Shown here: positions 10,545-17,958 of the stretch, piece by piece
Numbering within the stretch: the stretch's first letter is position 1
How the letters are laid out: every line of letters starts with the position of its first letter
From: Erysipelotrichaceae bacterium 66202529
Lineage (GTDB): Bacteria > Bacillota_I > Bacilli_A > Erysipelotrichales > Erysipelotrichaceae
Length of the DNA stretch: 64,000 bases
NCBI GenBank assembly: GCA_017161075.1
Contig: CP046174.1
Span: 3,162,001 to 3,226,000 of the forward strand
Direction of reading: 5' to 3'
Program-made: the position numbers and the translations under genes
The notes under the pieces: generated by a model
The model's database searches: none
Told to the model about the DNA's origin: nothing
The model's input: only the letters and a program-made list of their open reading frames with translations

Positions 10545-10558
10545 GCAATGCTCCTCCT

Positions 10559-11068
10559 TTAACTTGTTTTCTGTTCCATCAGCACTTTTATTTGTACATA
10601 GTCAATTTCATTTGTATAGGTACTTTCACTTGCAGAATCAGGCCATGTAATCTTTAATTTCCATGTATCTGTTTGCTCATTCAAGTTAAGAATATTATCT
10701 TTATAATCTGTTTTTACATTTGCTTTAGCTTCTTTCCAAGTTGATCCATTATCTTTTGATAATTCAAATTTGAATGGAATGTTCTCAGCAGTTTGAATCA
10801 TGAATTCATAAATCTGTGCGACTTCTGCTGTTTTGTTTTCTTTAGTATTTGACACGATAAATTCGATAGTTCTGCTGTCATTGGGATGAGTAGGAATGTC
10901 ATCACCGGTCAAGGTAAAGGTGGCATTATTCTGATATAAGGCAGTTGTTGCAGTTCCCTGTCCCTGTACGGAAGAAGTGTAGCGTGCAAGTGTCACAGCA
11001 CCCATAACCAGCTGTATGAATACTAATCCGATTGCTGTTTTCTTTAATGTTGTCCTATTCCTTTTCAT
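10559..11068 (-). CDS. SipW-type exported fibre-like protein, 169 aa
   Basis: The ATG at 11068 is chosen because GAGGTGCAGGAA lies just upstream, inside the end of the signal peptidase gene. A positively charged start (MKRNRTTLKK), a hydrophobic helix (about 11-28) and the motif VTLARYTSSVQGQGTATTA match the SipW-dependent TasA/camelysin signal. The mature 140 residues are a beta-sandwich-type stretch with no cysteines. Coupled to sipW (14-bp overlap), it is most likely a direct substrate of that peptidase and a fibre or pilus-like subunit on the cell surface. Confidence 0.75.
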   Translation of the reverse strand: MKRNRTTLKKTAIGLVFIQLVMGAVTLARYTSSVQGQGTATTALYQNNATFTLTGDDIPTHPNDSRTIEFIVSNTKENKTAEVAQIYEFMIQTAENIPFKFELSKDNGSTWKEAKANVKTDYKDNILNLNEQTDTWKLKITWPDSASESTYTNEIDYVQIKVLMEQKTS

Positions 11069-11561
11069 TTCCTGCACCTCTGTTTCTTCCTGTCGCTATA
11101 TACCAGATTCCTATGATGATAAATAAACTGATGATTCCGACTGGTGACATCAGCCACATGACCAGATAGCCAAGCAGCGGTATCGTCAGAATCACTTTCC
11201 CTAATATCTGTTTCTGCTGGACTTCTTCTGTATCTGCCACATTGTTGGCGTCACCTTTTGTTATGTATCGTTCCCTGTCTATGGTGATGATTCTATGTGT
11301 AATGATGGCTCCTTCTTCCTGAAAGGATATAATATCTTCTATTTCATAACTACTCTGTTCTTTTGTAATGACGATGCTGCCAACTGGTATTGCTGGTTCC
11401 ATGGAACCTGTCAGAACTGTCTTGTAGTTATAGCCGAGAATGCCGGCAGTTTCATCACGAACAATGAGTTTGTTGTATGCCTGAATGCCAAGTATGATGA
11501 TCAGCAGACATACGAGAATGCCAAGCACCAATGTTCCAGCTTTTGTGATTATGTTTCTCAT
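11055..11561 (-). CDS. SipW-type signal peptidase I
   Basis: A 168-residue ER/archaeal-type signal peptidase. N-terminal membrane helix (about 8-28), catalytic serine in TGSMEPAIPVGSIVI, and histidine in place of the bacterial lysine in ITHRIITI (Ser-His dyad, the hallmark of SipW). The substrate-binding KGDANNVAD stretch follows, with two more hydrophobic segments at the C-terminus (about 120-158). Its start overlaps the upstream gene (ATGA). It is expected to remove the signals of the neighbouring LAKY/LARY proteins. This is the second such enzyme in the locus (the other is at 14105), so the two may serve different substrates or stages. Confidence 0.9.
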   Translation of the reverse strand: MRNIITKAGTLVLGILVCLLIIILGIQAYNKLIVRDETAGILGYNYKTVLTGSMEPAIPVGSIVITKEQSSYEIEDIISFQEEGAIITHRIITIDRERYITKGDANNVADTEEVQQKQILGKVILTIPLLGYLVMWLMSPVGIISLFIIIGIWYIATGRNRGAGNEKE

Positions 11562-13234
11562 TTCTCTTTTACCAGTTCTTCTACACGGACACCTAGCTTG
11601 ATTTCAAACTTTGACTGATTCTTTCCTAGCTCTGTATCTTTACTATTTGTTTTATCGAATGGCCATCTCCATTCCAGACGGTATAGCTTTCGATTATCTG
11701 TACTCTTATGACCAATGGATCCATCTGCAGAAAGCGTCAGTTCTCCATCCTTTAGACTCTGCCATTTCACATCATCATCTACTACACTGTCGATGCTCTG
11801 AATTTCAGACAGTCTATATTCCAGTGGAAATTCAACCTTTGATACCTTTTCAAGATAGATCTTTACTGAGAGATTGGTTGAACGATTGTTTTCCAGACAG
11901 AAGATGTAGCTTCCTTCTGATCCCGGCTGTATGACAGGCACATTCTCACTGTTTATCTTTCCTGTATCAAAGAGATCCAATGCAGTTAATGGTGTTGTCA
12001 CATTCCATGGACTTGTCCAGCCTGCCCTATTGTTCCCTCTCACGATATAACCTTTTGGTGGAGAAAGTGGATCATCGGGATCTACTGGCGTGTCCGGTTC
12101 CGTAGGCTTATCTGGATCAACCGGAGTATCTGGATCTGTTGGTTTGTCTGGATTGACTGGTTTATCAGGATCAGTAGGCTTATCAGGGTCAACCGGAGTA
12201 TCTGGATCGACTGGCTTGTCTGGGTCTACTGGCGTATCTGGATCTGTTGGCTTATCTGGATCAACCGGAGTATCCGGATCGACTGGCTTGTCTGGATCAA
12301 CTGGTTTATCGGAATCGGTTGGCGTGTCCGGTTCACTAGGCACGATTGGCTCTACATCACCATCCGGCTTCACATTTGACGGCTTATCCTTTGGTATCTC
12401 ATGAGTAGTTCCGTCATTACCATTCGTGACTTCATCTCTTTCATCGTTGATTTCTACATCATCCTTAGGGAATACGATTGTTCCATCCTCCTGTATCACT
12501 GTTCCATCTTCCAGTTTGACGCCATCTTCAGGAATGCTGATGATCGTATTGTCCGGCTTTACCATGTATGGATAATGCACGATATTATTGTTTTCCAGAA
12601 CAACGGTTCCTGATGGCAGTACAATCTGTCCATCATCGACTTTTAGCTGTCCATCCTGTGTAAAGACATTTCCTTTATCTGTTACTGCATAGCTGCTTTC
12701 CGGTATCAGCAGAAGCTTATCTCCATCGACCTCAACTTTCAGTTCAAGGTAGCGGATCGCTGTTGATAAATGAACAACATATTCCCCATCCTTATTCTTC
12801 GTTATATTGAAATTCTGTCCCTTCTGTTTCTGTTCCACAGATATAAGTGCTTTTGCTATGACATTATCATCCTTATCTAGTACAGATAGCGTATGTTCTG
12901 CAGGATCGACATCCTTGAACAGAAACCATCCATTCTCATCTGTCTTTGTTTCCTTCACTTCGGAATGCAGCTGCACACGACCGTTCTGATAGACCCTTCC
13001 ATCAGAATACATAACCTGACCTGATACGTGTATATTACGTTTCTCGACAGGATCGATCGTTATGGTATCGACAGTAGGAAGCTCCTCTGTATGATGATTC
13101 AGCATGAGACTGACGCCGACACTGGAAAAAAGTAAAAGCAACAGTAATAAAAGAATCAGTTTTTTATGCCTTTTCCCTTCATCCTGTTGATTGATCTGTT
13201 CAGTTGTACTTTGATCTTTCAATTTATCATCCAT
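11558..13234 (-). CDS. membrane-anchored Pro/Asp-repeat surface protein
   Basis: The ATG at 13234 follows AGGAG at proper spacing. About 558 residues: short cytosolic start, a membrane helix or uncleaved signal (leucine run, about 25-45), a carboxypeptidase-regulatory-like beta-sandwich (VSGQVMYSDGRVYQNGRVQL, about 65-140), a DGTV/EDGTI-type acidic beta stretch (about 180-260), a Pro-Asp-Lys/Thr stalk (PVDPDKPTDPDTPVDPDKP type, about 290-385), then a C-terminal domain similar to the fibre proteins (ending LYRLEWRWPFDKTN; compare IEVEWRWTFDESGN in the 13354-14010 protein). The shared C-terminal domain suggests that it co-polymerises with, or anchors, the fibre. The stalk would span the cell wall. 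Confidence 0.75.
   Translation of the reverse strand: MDDKLKDQSTTEQINQQDEGKRHKKLILLLLLLLLFSSVGVSLMLNHHTEELPTVDTITIDPVEKRNIHVSGQVMYSDGRVYQNGRVQLHSEVKETKTDENGWFLFKDVDPAEHTLSVLDKDDNVIAKALISVEQKQKGQNFNITKNKDGEYVVHLSTAIRYLELKVEVDGDKLLLIPESSYAVTDKGNVFTQDGQLKVDDGQIVLPSGTVVLENNNIVHYPYMVKPDNTIISIPEDGVKLEDGTVIQEDGTIVFPKDDVEINDERDEVTNGNDGTTHEIPKDKPSNVKPDGDVEPIVPSEPDTPTDSDKPVDPDKPVDPDTPVDPDKPTDPDTPVDPDKPVDPDTPVDPDKPTDPDKPVNPDKPTDPDTPVDPDKPTEPDTPVDPDDPLSPPKGYIVRGNNRAGWTSPWNVTTPLTALDLFDTGKINSENVPVIQPGSEGSYIFCLENNRSTNLSVKIYLEKVSKVEFPLEYRLSEIQSIDSVVDDDVKWQSLKDGELTLSADGSIGHKSTDNRKLYRLEWRWPFDKTNSKDTELGKNQSKFEIKLGVRVEELVKEK
12090..12340. repeat. in-frame Pro-Asp stalk repeat
   Basis: Tandem, imperfect 12- and 18-bp units encoding PDKP, PDTP and PVDP blocks within the 558-aa surface protein. 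Near-identical units such as tctggatcaactgg/tctggatctgttgg recur many times. Slippage could change stalk length between strains without breaking the frame. The opposite strand is also open across the repeat but is not a gene. Confidence 0.8.
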
Positions 13235-13255
13235 AATCATTCTCCTGTTCTTTTT

Positions 13256-13300
13256 CCCTTAGCAAAGCTCACAGAGTATTCTGTGGGTTTTGCTAAAGGG
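13256..13300 (-). other. long intercistronic hairpin in the surface operon
   Basis: Arms starting ccctTAGCAAA and ending TTTGCTAAagGG pair over about 20 bp around a tiny GTAT-type loop, between the 218-aa fibre gene (ends 13354) and the Pro/Asp protein (starts 13234). There is no T-run after it on the minus strand, so it looks like an mRNA-stabilising or processing element, not a full terminator. A smaller GCAGTG/CACTGC hairpin lies next to it at about 13300-13323. Confidence 0.6.
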
Positions 13301-13353
13301 CAGTGCTGGCACAGGACACTGCTCCTTAGATTGTGCCTCATCTTGTTTTGACT

Positions 13354-14010
13354 TTATGCTGTTGGATCTGTTTCCAATTGTTCTGCAGTCAATTTTACTG
13401 TTATCTTTCCACCTGTTGAATTTTTAGTTGAATCTTTTCCATCATCTGTATCCTGTGTATCTTTGCTGGTGTTGCCTGATTCATCGAAAGTCCATCTCCA
13501 CTCCACTTCAATATTTCCTGTAGGTGAAGTTGTAATATCCGATAGTTTTTTTGATACACTTTCTACTTCCGTATATTCACTTAACGCTGATGGTTTTACC
13601 CATTTAGTCCCATTTCCATCCTTGACCTTGATTTCAAGATTGGTTGGCAGTTTAGCAGCTTCTTCAGAAGTGATTTTGACATATGCTGTTACTTTAGTCG
13701 AAACCTCTGTTCCAGTAAGGTCAAAATTCAATGTAGACTTACCACTTGTTCCAGGCCCCAGTTTTGTACTTGCTACTGCTGAATTGGATGTTCTTGTTGT
13801 CGATAAATCAAAATCAGCAATTTTTGAATCTGATGTACTTCCACTATTGACACCTGCTTTAAAGCTCCATTTAGCTGCAATAGCGGTACCAGTACCTTCA
13901 ACTTCTGATGTATACTTCGCAAGCGTTCCTCCGGAAATGCATGTCGTTACCAGAGTCAGCGCAAAAGCTGCCATGCCTAATCGCCCGGCTATGCTTTTCT
14001 TTCTTTTCAT
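13354..14010 (-). CDS. major TasA/camelysin-like fibre subunit candidate
   Basis: The ATG at 14010 is preceded by GGAGGAAAGAA. 218 residues: MKRKKS, a hydrophobic helix (about 8-28), then GGTLAKYTSEVEGTGTA, the clearest SipW-type cleavage motif in the locus. The mature region is a cysteine-free Ser/Thr-rich beta-sandwich with the IEVEWRWTFDESGN signature also present in the Pro/Asp protein. It is first after sipW and is followed by a stabilising hairpin, an arrangement that suggests it is the most abundant subunit. By analogy with the Bacillus tapA-sipW-tasA operon it would form extracellular matrix fibres. This function is inferred. Confidence 0.8.
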   Translation of the reverse strand: MKRKKSIAGRLGMAAFALTLVTTCISGGTLAKYTSEVEGTGTAIAAKWSFKAGVNSGSTSDSKIADFDLSTTRTSNSAVASTKLGPGTSGKSTLNFDLTGTEVSTKVTAYVKITSEEAAKLPTNLEIKVKDGNGTKWVKPSALSEYTEVESVSKKLSDITTSPTGNIEVEWRWTFDESGNTSKDTQDTDDGKDSTKNSTGGKITVKLTAEQLETDPTA

Positions 14011-14104
14011 TTCTTCTTTCCTCCATTTTTTCCTTTTATATGTAAACATCATCCAATGTTCTGTGCCAACCTATCAGATGTGTATTACAACGATTTCATA
14101 TCTT

Positions 14105-14737
14105 TTATTCTGTTTCTTCTATCTGCTGTTTCTCTGCCTTCAGTTTTGCTAGCTCTGCTTCCAGTCTTTCCTTTTCCTTCAGCTGATCCTGCAGTGCCTC
14201 ATTCTCTTTCCTGCTGTCTTTTCTTCGCTTAAAGATGTCATACAGGATATAGAGCGCAAATGGGATTCCCAGACATATCAGCATTCCCTGCGTGCTCTGC
14301 ATGAACATCAGGATATTCCCTAGATTGGGGATACGAAATCCCTTATAGATACCCTGTATCTGTTCCGGATACACTGCCAGTCTATCCTCTACATTGTTGT
14401 AGTCTCCCTTTGTCACATAGGCTGTCTTTCCTTCATGATCCGTTACGCTGATGATCCTGTGCGTTGTCGCCTTGCCTGATACCAGATATGTAATCACATC
14501 ACCTTTCTGCAGGTTCCCTGTATCTTCTGCTTTTTCTATGACGATGACATCTCCTGCATCAAAGGTTGGTTCCATGGAACCTGATAAGACGATCGCAGGC
14601 CGATAGCCCATGAAGCCCGGCATATTTTCATTATCCTGAAATCCATTAAAGATGATCACAAGATTGACAACGATGATCGGTATAAATATGATACAAGCTA
14701 TGATCCCTATCACGCTGGATGGCTTGACTCTTTTCAT
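14105..14737 (-). CDS. SipW-type signal peptidase I with coiled-coil tail
   Basis: The ATG at 14737 (MKRVKPSS) follows GGAGAGGAAGAA. 210 residues: membrane helix (about 9-30), Ser in LSGSMEPTFDAGDVIVI, His in TTHRIISV, KGDYNNVED, a second membrane helix (about 148-168) and a highly charged C-terminal coiled coil (residues about 170-210, KEKERLEAELAKLKAEKQQI). The tail is unusual for the family and could dock a partner in the cytoplasm. First of two SipW-like enzymes in the locus; it directly precedes the candidate major fibre subunit. Catalytic assignment is strong; the role of the tail is unknown. Confidence 0.88.
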   Translation of the reverse strand: MKRVKPSSVIGIIACIIFIPIIVVNLVIIFNGFQDNENMPGFMGYRPAIVLSGSMEPTFDAGDVIVIEKAEDTGNLQKGDVITYLVSGKATTHRIISVTDHEGKTAYVTKGDYNNVEDRLAVYPEQIQGIYKGFRIPNLGNILMFMQSTQGMLICLGIPFALYILYDIFKRRKDSRKENEALQDQLKEKERLEAELAKLKAEKQQIEETE

Positions 14738-14759
14738 TTCTTCCTCTCCTTCATTTTCT

Positions 14760-16484
14760 TTAATTCGATAATACTTTATCCTGCATCCACAGCTTTTCAA
14801 ACTGCCTGGATTCCATCGGCCTGCCAATCAGAAAGCCCTGTCCGATGTCACAGCCGATCCTGCTAAGGTATTCTAATTGTTCTTCTGTTTCTATGCCTTC
14901 GCAGATGACTGTCATGTCGATCTCATGTGCCAGCTCGATTGTCTTTTCTATGATCGAACGGGAACGTTTATTATTTTCAATCCCGTCAAGCAGGCACTTA
15001 TCTATCTTCAGAATATCTGCTGATACGACACTTAGGAAGTTGAGGGAGGCATACCCTGTTCCAAAGTCATCAATAGCTAATTGAAATCCACGCTTATGCA
15101 GATTAGATGCCAGCTTCAGCATTTCGTCCTGCTGTTCTACGAACGCTGATTCTGTCAGTTCAAAGGCAATGTCCTCATGTGGTATGCCATATCTGTCCAC
15201 TGTTGAACAGAAATCTTCAAGATATGCTTCATTTTCTATGTGCAGTCGGGACTGATTGATGGATATCGGCTTCAGTTCCAGTCCTTCATCCATCCACTTT
15301 CTCATCTGCCGGCAGAGCAGTTCCAGCATATGAAAGTCGAAACTGATGATCATACCATATTCTTCAAATACCGGTATGAAGTCATTGGGCGGGATAAGTG
15401 TTCCATCCTCTTTCTGCCATCGGCACAGCGCCTCTCCCGAGATGATGCGATGTGTCTGAATATCAAACTGAGGCTGTATGTATAATTTATATTCGTCGTT
15501 CTGCATTGCAGGGATTGCCGATTCCAGAAGTTCATTCTTCTGGATCATATTATTCATCATTGCATCATCATAATAGACTGACCGGCTTCCTGTGATGTTC
15601 TTGGGAACGCTCTGCTGGGCGATCAGTGCCTTGTCCAGCATGTCGATGACATGCTCATGTCGGATGTCCTGCGGCAGATAGATGCCTGCAACAAAGCAGA
15701 TGTCCATGTTGATCTTCTTGCTGATACGCTTGTCAATGAGCTTCATGCGTACCTTATTCTCTCGATACGACATTTCATCCTTTGTAAAGAAACGATAGGT
15801 CATCGCAAAGATGTCCTTCTCTATCCTTGCGCATGTTTCTCCCTCCCGGCATGTCTTTTTCAGATTCTTCGCAATGTTCTGCAGTACCTTGTCTCCCATG
15901 CCATATCCATGAACCCGATTGATATAGCGGAAGTTCTTGATACCAAACTTGATGATGGCATACGAATCATCAGGATATTTCTTGAATATCTTTTCTGTAT
16001 CACGAATGAAGCCATTCATATTACTGATTCCTGTTAAGGCATCGGTATTGACAGCATTGCTGAGTCTTTCATTCATCTGTGAATAGGCCGACTGCGCTGC
16101 CTCAATATTGAAATAGTTATGTTCCTTCAGGTCGGTATCCGCTATCGAATTATGCACATGAATGACCTTCCACAAATTATTATCCTTGTGCCATACAACA
16201 GAAAATCGCAGAGGCATCTTCATCACGCAGGAAGCATCCGGCAGGGTCTTAGCAGTCAGTGTTACCATAACGATCCCCAGATTACTGCTGATCTCAATGC
16301 CATGAAACCATGCATTCTCTATCAGAAAATATCCGTCATAGATTCTGGATTCCTCCTCAAAAAACATGACCGCTTCTTTCTTGCTGCTGCATATCTCATT
16401 GACTCCCGTACCTATCCAGCTGATCTGATCCGATAAATTGTTGTCGCCACATCCTATCACTCCTGCCATCCTCATTGTGTTCAT
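14760..16484 (-). CDS. NTF2-like / degenerate GGDEF / EAL c-di-GMP protein
   Basis: 574 residues. Residues 1-125 match the NTF2/SnoaL-like sensor half of the LytTR protein encoded two genes upstream (ISWIGTGVNEI against CIWIGSCAEEF; VIHVHN against IMHIHV). Residues about 150-300 are a GGDEF fold in which the active loop reads RIEKDIFA, so cyclase activity is probably lost. Residues about 320-570 are an EAL phosphodiesterase with key motifs intact (GEALCRWQ, ELTESA, DDFGTGYASL, KIDK, CEGIETEEQL). Expected activity: c-di-GMP hydrolysis to pGpG. The start overlaps the upstream gene by 4 bp. Lying between a LytTR regulator and SipW fibre genes, it would link c-di-GMP to surface matrix production. 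Confidence 0.88.
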   Translation of the reverse strand: MNTMRMAGVIGCGDNNLSDQISWIGTGVNEICSSKKEAVMFFEEESRIYDGYFLIENAWFHGIEISSNLGIVMVTLTAKTLPDASCVMKMPLRFSVVWHKDNNLWKVIHVHNSIADTDLKEHNYFNIEAAQSAYSQMNERLSNAVNTDALTGISNMNGFIRDTEKIFKKYPDDSYAIIKFGIKNFRYINRVHGYGMGDKVLQNIAKNLKKTCREGETCARIEKDIFAMTYRFFTKDEMSYRENKVRMKLIDKRISKKINMDICFVAGIYLPQDIRHEHVIDMLDKALIAQQSVPKNITGSRSVYYDDAMMNNMIQKNELLESAIPAMQNDEYKLYIQPQFDIQTHRIISGEALCRWQKEDGTLIPPNDFIPVFEEYGMIISFDFHMLELLCRQMRKWMDEGLELKPISINQSRLHIENEAYLEDFCSTVDRYGIPHEDIAFELTESAFVEQQDEMLKLASNLHKRGFQLAIDDFGTGYASLNFLSVVSADILKIDKCLLDGIENNKRSRSIIEKTIELAHEIDMTVICEGIETEEQLEYLSRIGCDIGQGFLIGRPMESRQFEKLWMQDKVLSN

Positions 16485-16672
16485 TTTGACAGAGCGTTCT
16501 TTCTTTTATAATGCTCTATCACCATTTCATTTGCCTGTTCCTTCGTTATTGGTTTTCCCCTATAGTAAAATTCAATCTCCTGATCCATATTAACCAGATG
16601 TGCAACACCGGCACTCCGATACTGCTCATGTGTAAACATATCCGGCAGTCTTGCCACGATCTTTCTTTTCAT
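16481..16672 (-). CDS. small protein of unknown function, 63 aa
   Basis: The ATG at 16672 has GGGAGGAAAATCA upstream, a much better start than the 16705 frame. Basic and soluble, with no signal or membrane segment (starts MKRKIVARLPDMF, ends HYKRKNALSK). Its last four bases overlap the start of the EAL gene, and it begins 15 bp after the LytTR gene, so it is co-translated in the switch-controlled operon. No family recognised; it could be a small regulator of its neighbours. Confidence 0.65.
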   Translation of the reverse strand: MKRKIVARLPDMFTHEQYRSAGVAHLVNMDQEIEFYYRGKPITKEQANEMVIEHYKRKNALSK

Positions 16673-16686
16673 TGATTTTCCTCCCA

Positions 16687-17496
16687 TTAGCACTGATTCA
16701 GCCAATCCCTTACATCGTTATATCGCTCCTGTGACACTGGAATCCTAATTTCGTTCTTCAGCATCAGCTCATAGCGTGCTAAAGACTTCGTATGATAGCG
16801 ATTGACTAAGTAGCTCTTATGCACCCGCTTGAACATATCTTTGTTTTTTTCATTCAGCTTCTGTTCAAAGTCAAGCAGCGTGATGCGTCCAAAGACATCA
16901 TTCTTTGCAAGGTGGATGATACAGTTCATATCGAATGCCTCGCAGTACAGGATGTCATGGATATTGATGATATGGTATCGGTTCTTCTGATCCTTAATGG
17001 TAATAGATCCATTTTTCTTAATATCACGATTGACCAGCATTTCAAAATATCCCTTTGTATATTTGCCTATCTTATGCGGGAAGATCTCACCCTCCTGCAG
17101 ATTGTTCATTGGATTGGATACATGGATATGCATGATGAGGAGCTCATCTTTCATCTTTTTCCATACGAAAGTGATCCTCTGCATATCACTGTAGATCTCT
17201 CCAGATGTGCATGTTGTATGACCTGTGTGTCTTCCCGTAATGACACATTCATGCGTATCATTGGATACGCACACATAATCAAAGGCGGTTAGTTCAATAT
17301 CCGGCAGTTCCTTTGATTCCTTTTTGAGGACTTCGGCTATCGTCTGTTTACCAACATAGAATTCCTCTGCACAGGAACCGATCCAGATGCAGCTTCTATG
17401 TAAATAGTTGATTGCAAAGTCATCATCCTTTTGATAATGACGAATCATGATCTCCTTAGTCAGTTCTATACAGTGACTGATTTCTTCCTTTTTCAT
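16687..17496 (-). CDS. LytTR-type regulator with NTF2-like sensor
   Basis: The ATG at 17496 follows AGGGAGATAGAGAAC. 269 residues: an N-terminal NTF2/SnoaL-like domain (about 1-150) homologous in outline to the N-terminus of the EAL protein, and a C-terminal LytTR DNA-binding domain (about 165-269; HDILYCEAFDMNCIIHL, FKRVHKSYLVN, IPVSQERYNDV). There is no receiver domain, so signalling is not a classical two-component system. It is the first gene after the invertible segment, 26 bp from repeat IR-L, and thus the direct target of the switch. It probably activates the downstream surface genes or itself. DNA-binding function is strongly suggested; ligand and sites are unknown. Confidence 0.85.
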   Translation of the reverse strand: MKKEEISHCIELTKEIMIRHYQKDDDFAINYLHRSCIWIGSCAEEFYVGKQTIAEVLKKESKELPDIELTAFDYVCVSNDTHECVITGRHTGHTTCTSGEIYSDMQRITFVWKKMKDELLIMHIHVSNPMNNLQEGEIFPHKIGKYTKGYFEMLVNRDIKKNGSITIKDQKNRYHIINIHDILYCEAFDMNCIIHLAKNDVFGRITLLDFEQKLNEKNKDMFKRVHKSYLVNRYHTKSLARYELMLKNEIRIPVSQERYNDVRDWLNQC

Positions 17497-17522
17497 GTTC
17501 TCTCTATCTCCCTCTGATTTGA

Positions 17523-17547
17523 ACAACATAATGCGTATTATGTTGTA
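17523..17547 (+). repeat. IR-L of the invertible segment
   Basis: 25 bp that recur exactly, in reverse complement, at 17930-17954. The inner 24 bp are 10-bp palindromic arms (acaacataat and attatgttgt) around an asymmetric 4-bp centre, gcgt here and acgc in the other copy. This is the layout of a tyrosine-recombinase core site, and opposite centres predict inversion. It lies 26 bp upstream of the LytTR start codon. Confidence 0.85.
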
Positions 17548-17587
17548 GACCCTATCCAGACAGATAGAAGATACATAGGAAAAACAC

Positions 17588-17612
17588 AAAAAAGGCATCA
17601 CGAATGGATGCC
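17588..17612 (-). terminator. terminator inside the invertible segment
   Basis: On the minus strand GGCATC, a 7-base loop and GATGCC form a 6-bp stem followed directly by six T residues. It faces the LytTR gene and lies between it and the rest of the segment. After inversion it would face away from the operon. The stem is short but GC-rich. Confidence 0.6.
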
Positions 17613-17788
17613 GATTGAATAATTATATGACAGAAAGCTTCATCAGGAATCAGTATATGTTTCTTTAACTATACCGTTTTCATAGCTTTTTTGCGCCCTT
17701 TTTTTCAGCTTTATCATATTTATATCACATAAAAAGTGATAAAAATTAGGTTTCCCCAAAATATTTTATTGTTTACCAATATCTATTG

Positions 17789-17817
17789 TTGAGACTGGTA
17801 CAAAATGGTAAGATATT
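17789..17817 (+). promoter_or_regulatory. weak candidate promoter inside the invertible segment
   Basis: TTGAGA, 17 bp, GATATT (5 of 6 and 4 of 6 sigma-A matches). It points right, toward the 3' end of the recombinase gene; after inversion it would point to the LytTR operon. Other weak -10-like AT stretches exist nearby, so the assignment is tentative. Confidence 0.3.
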
Positions 17818-17929
17818 TTATGTAAAACGGTTACAATTTCATTTTAATAAAATTGTTACTTATATTTTTGATAGAGAAACATACAAAAAACGGCGATTTA
17901 AAAGGGCTTTAGCCGATATAAAAGTATTT

Positions 17930-17954
17930 TACAACATAATACGCATTATGTTGT
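17930..17954 (-). repeat. IR-R of the invertible segment
   Basis: Exact reverse complement of 17523-17547 over 25 bp, including the asymmetric centre (acgc against gcgt). It ends 4 bp before the stop codon of the tyrosine recombinase, so the recombinase stays outside the flipping segment. Confidence 0.85.
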
Positions 17955-17958
17955 ATTA

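Larger units (their letters stand above)
17548..17929. mobile_element. 382-bp invertible regulatory segment
   Basis: No convincing gene lies inside; the segment is bounded by the exact inverted repeats. It holds a terminator facing the LytTR operon (17588-17612), a possible promoter facing the other way (17789-17817) and further small hairpins (for example TATCAC/GTGATA around 17724-17742). In the orientation shown, transcription arriving from the recombinase side should be stopped before the LytTR gene, so I call this the OFF form. Inversion would move the terminator to about 17865-17883 on the plus strand and point the candidate promoter at the operon. Orientation calls are inference. Confidence 0.8.

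Noticed and set aside
12090..12404. Plus-strand open frame of Gly/Ser repeats
   Set aside because: It is the complement of the Pro/Asp stalk repeat; the composition follows from the repeat and there is no ribosome site.
13463..14152. 229-codon plus-strand open frame
   Set aside because: It lies opposite the fibre gene and part of the SipW gene; no start signals and no family pattern.
17523..17547. IR-L as a simple regulator operator
   Set aside because: A palindrome alone could be an operator, but an exact opposite-orientation copy next to a tyrosine recombinase makes a recombination site more likely.
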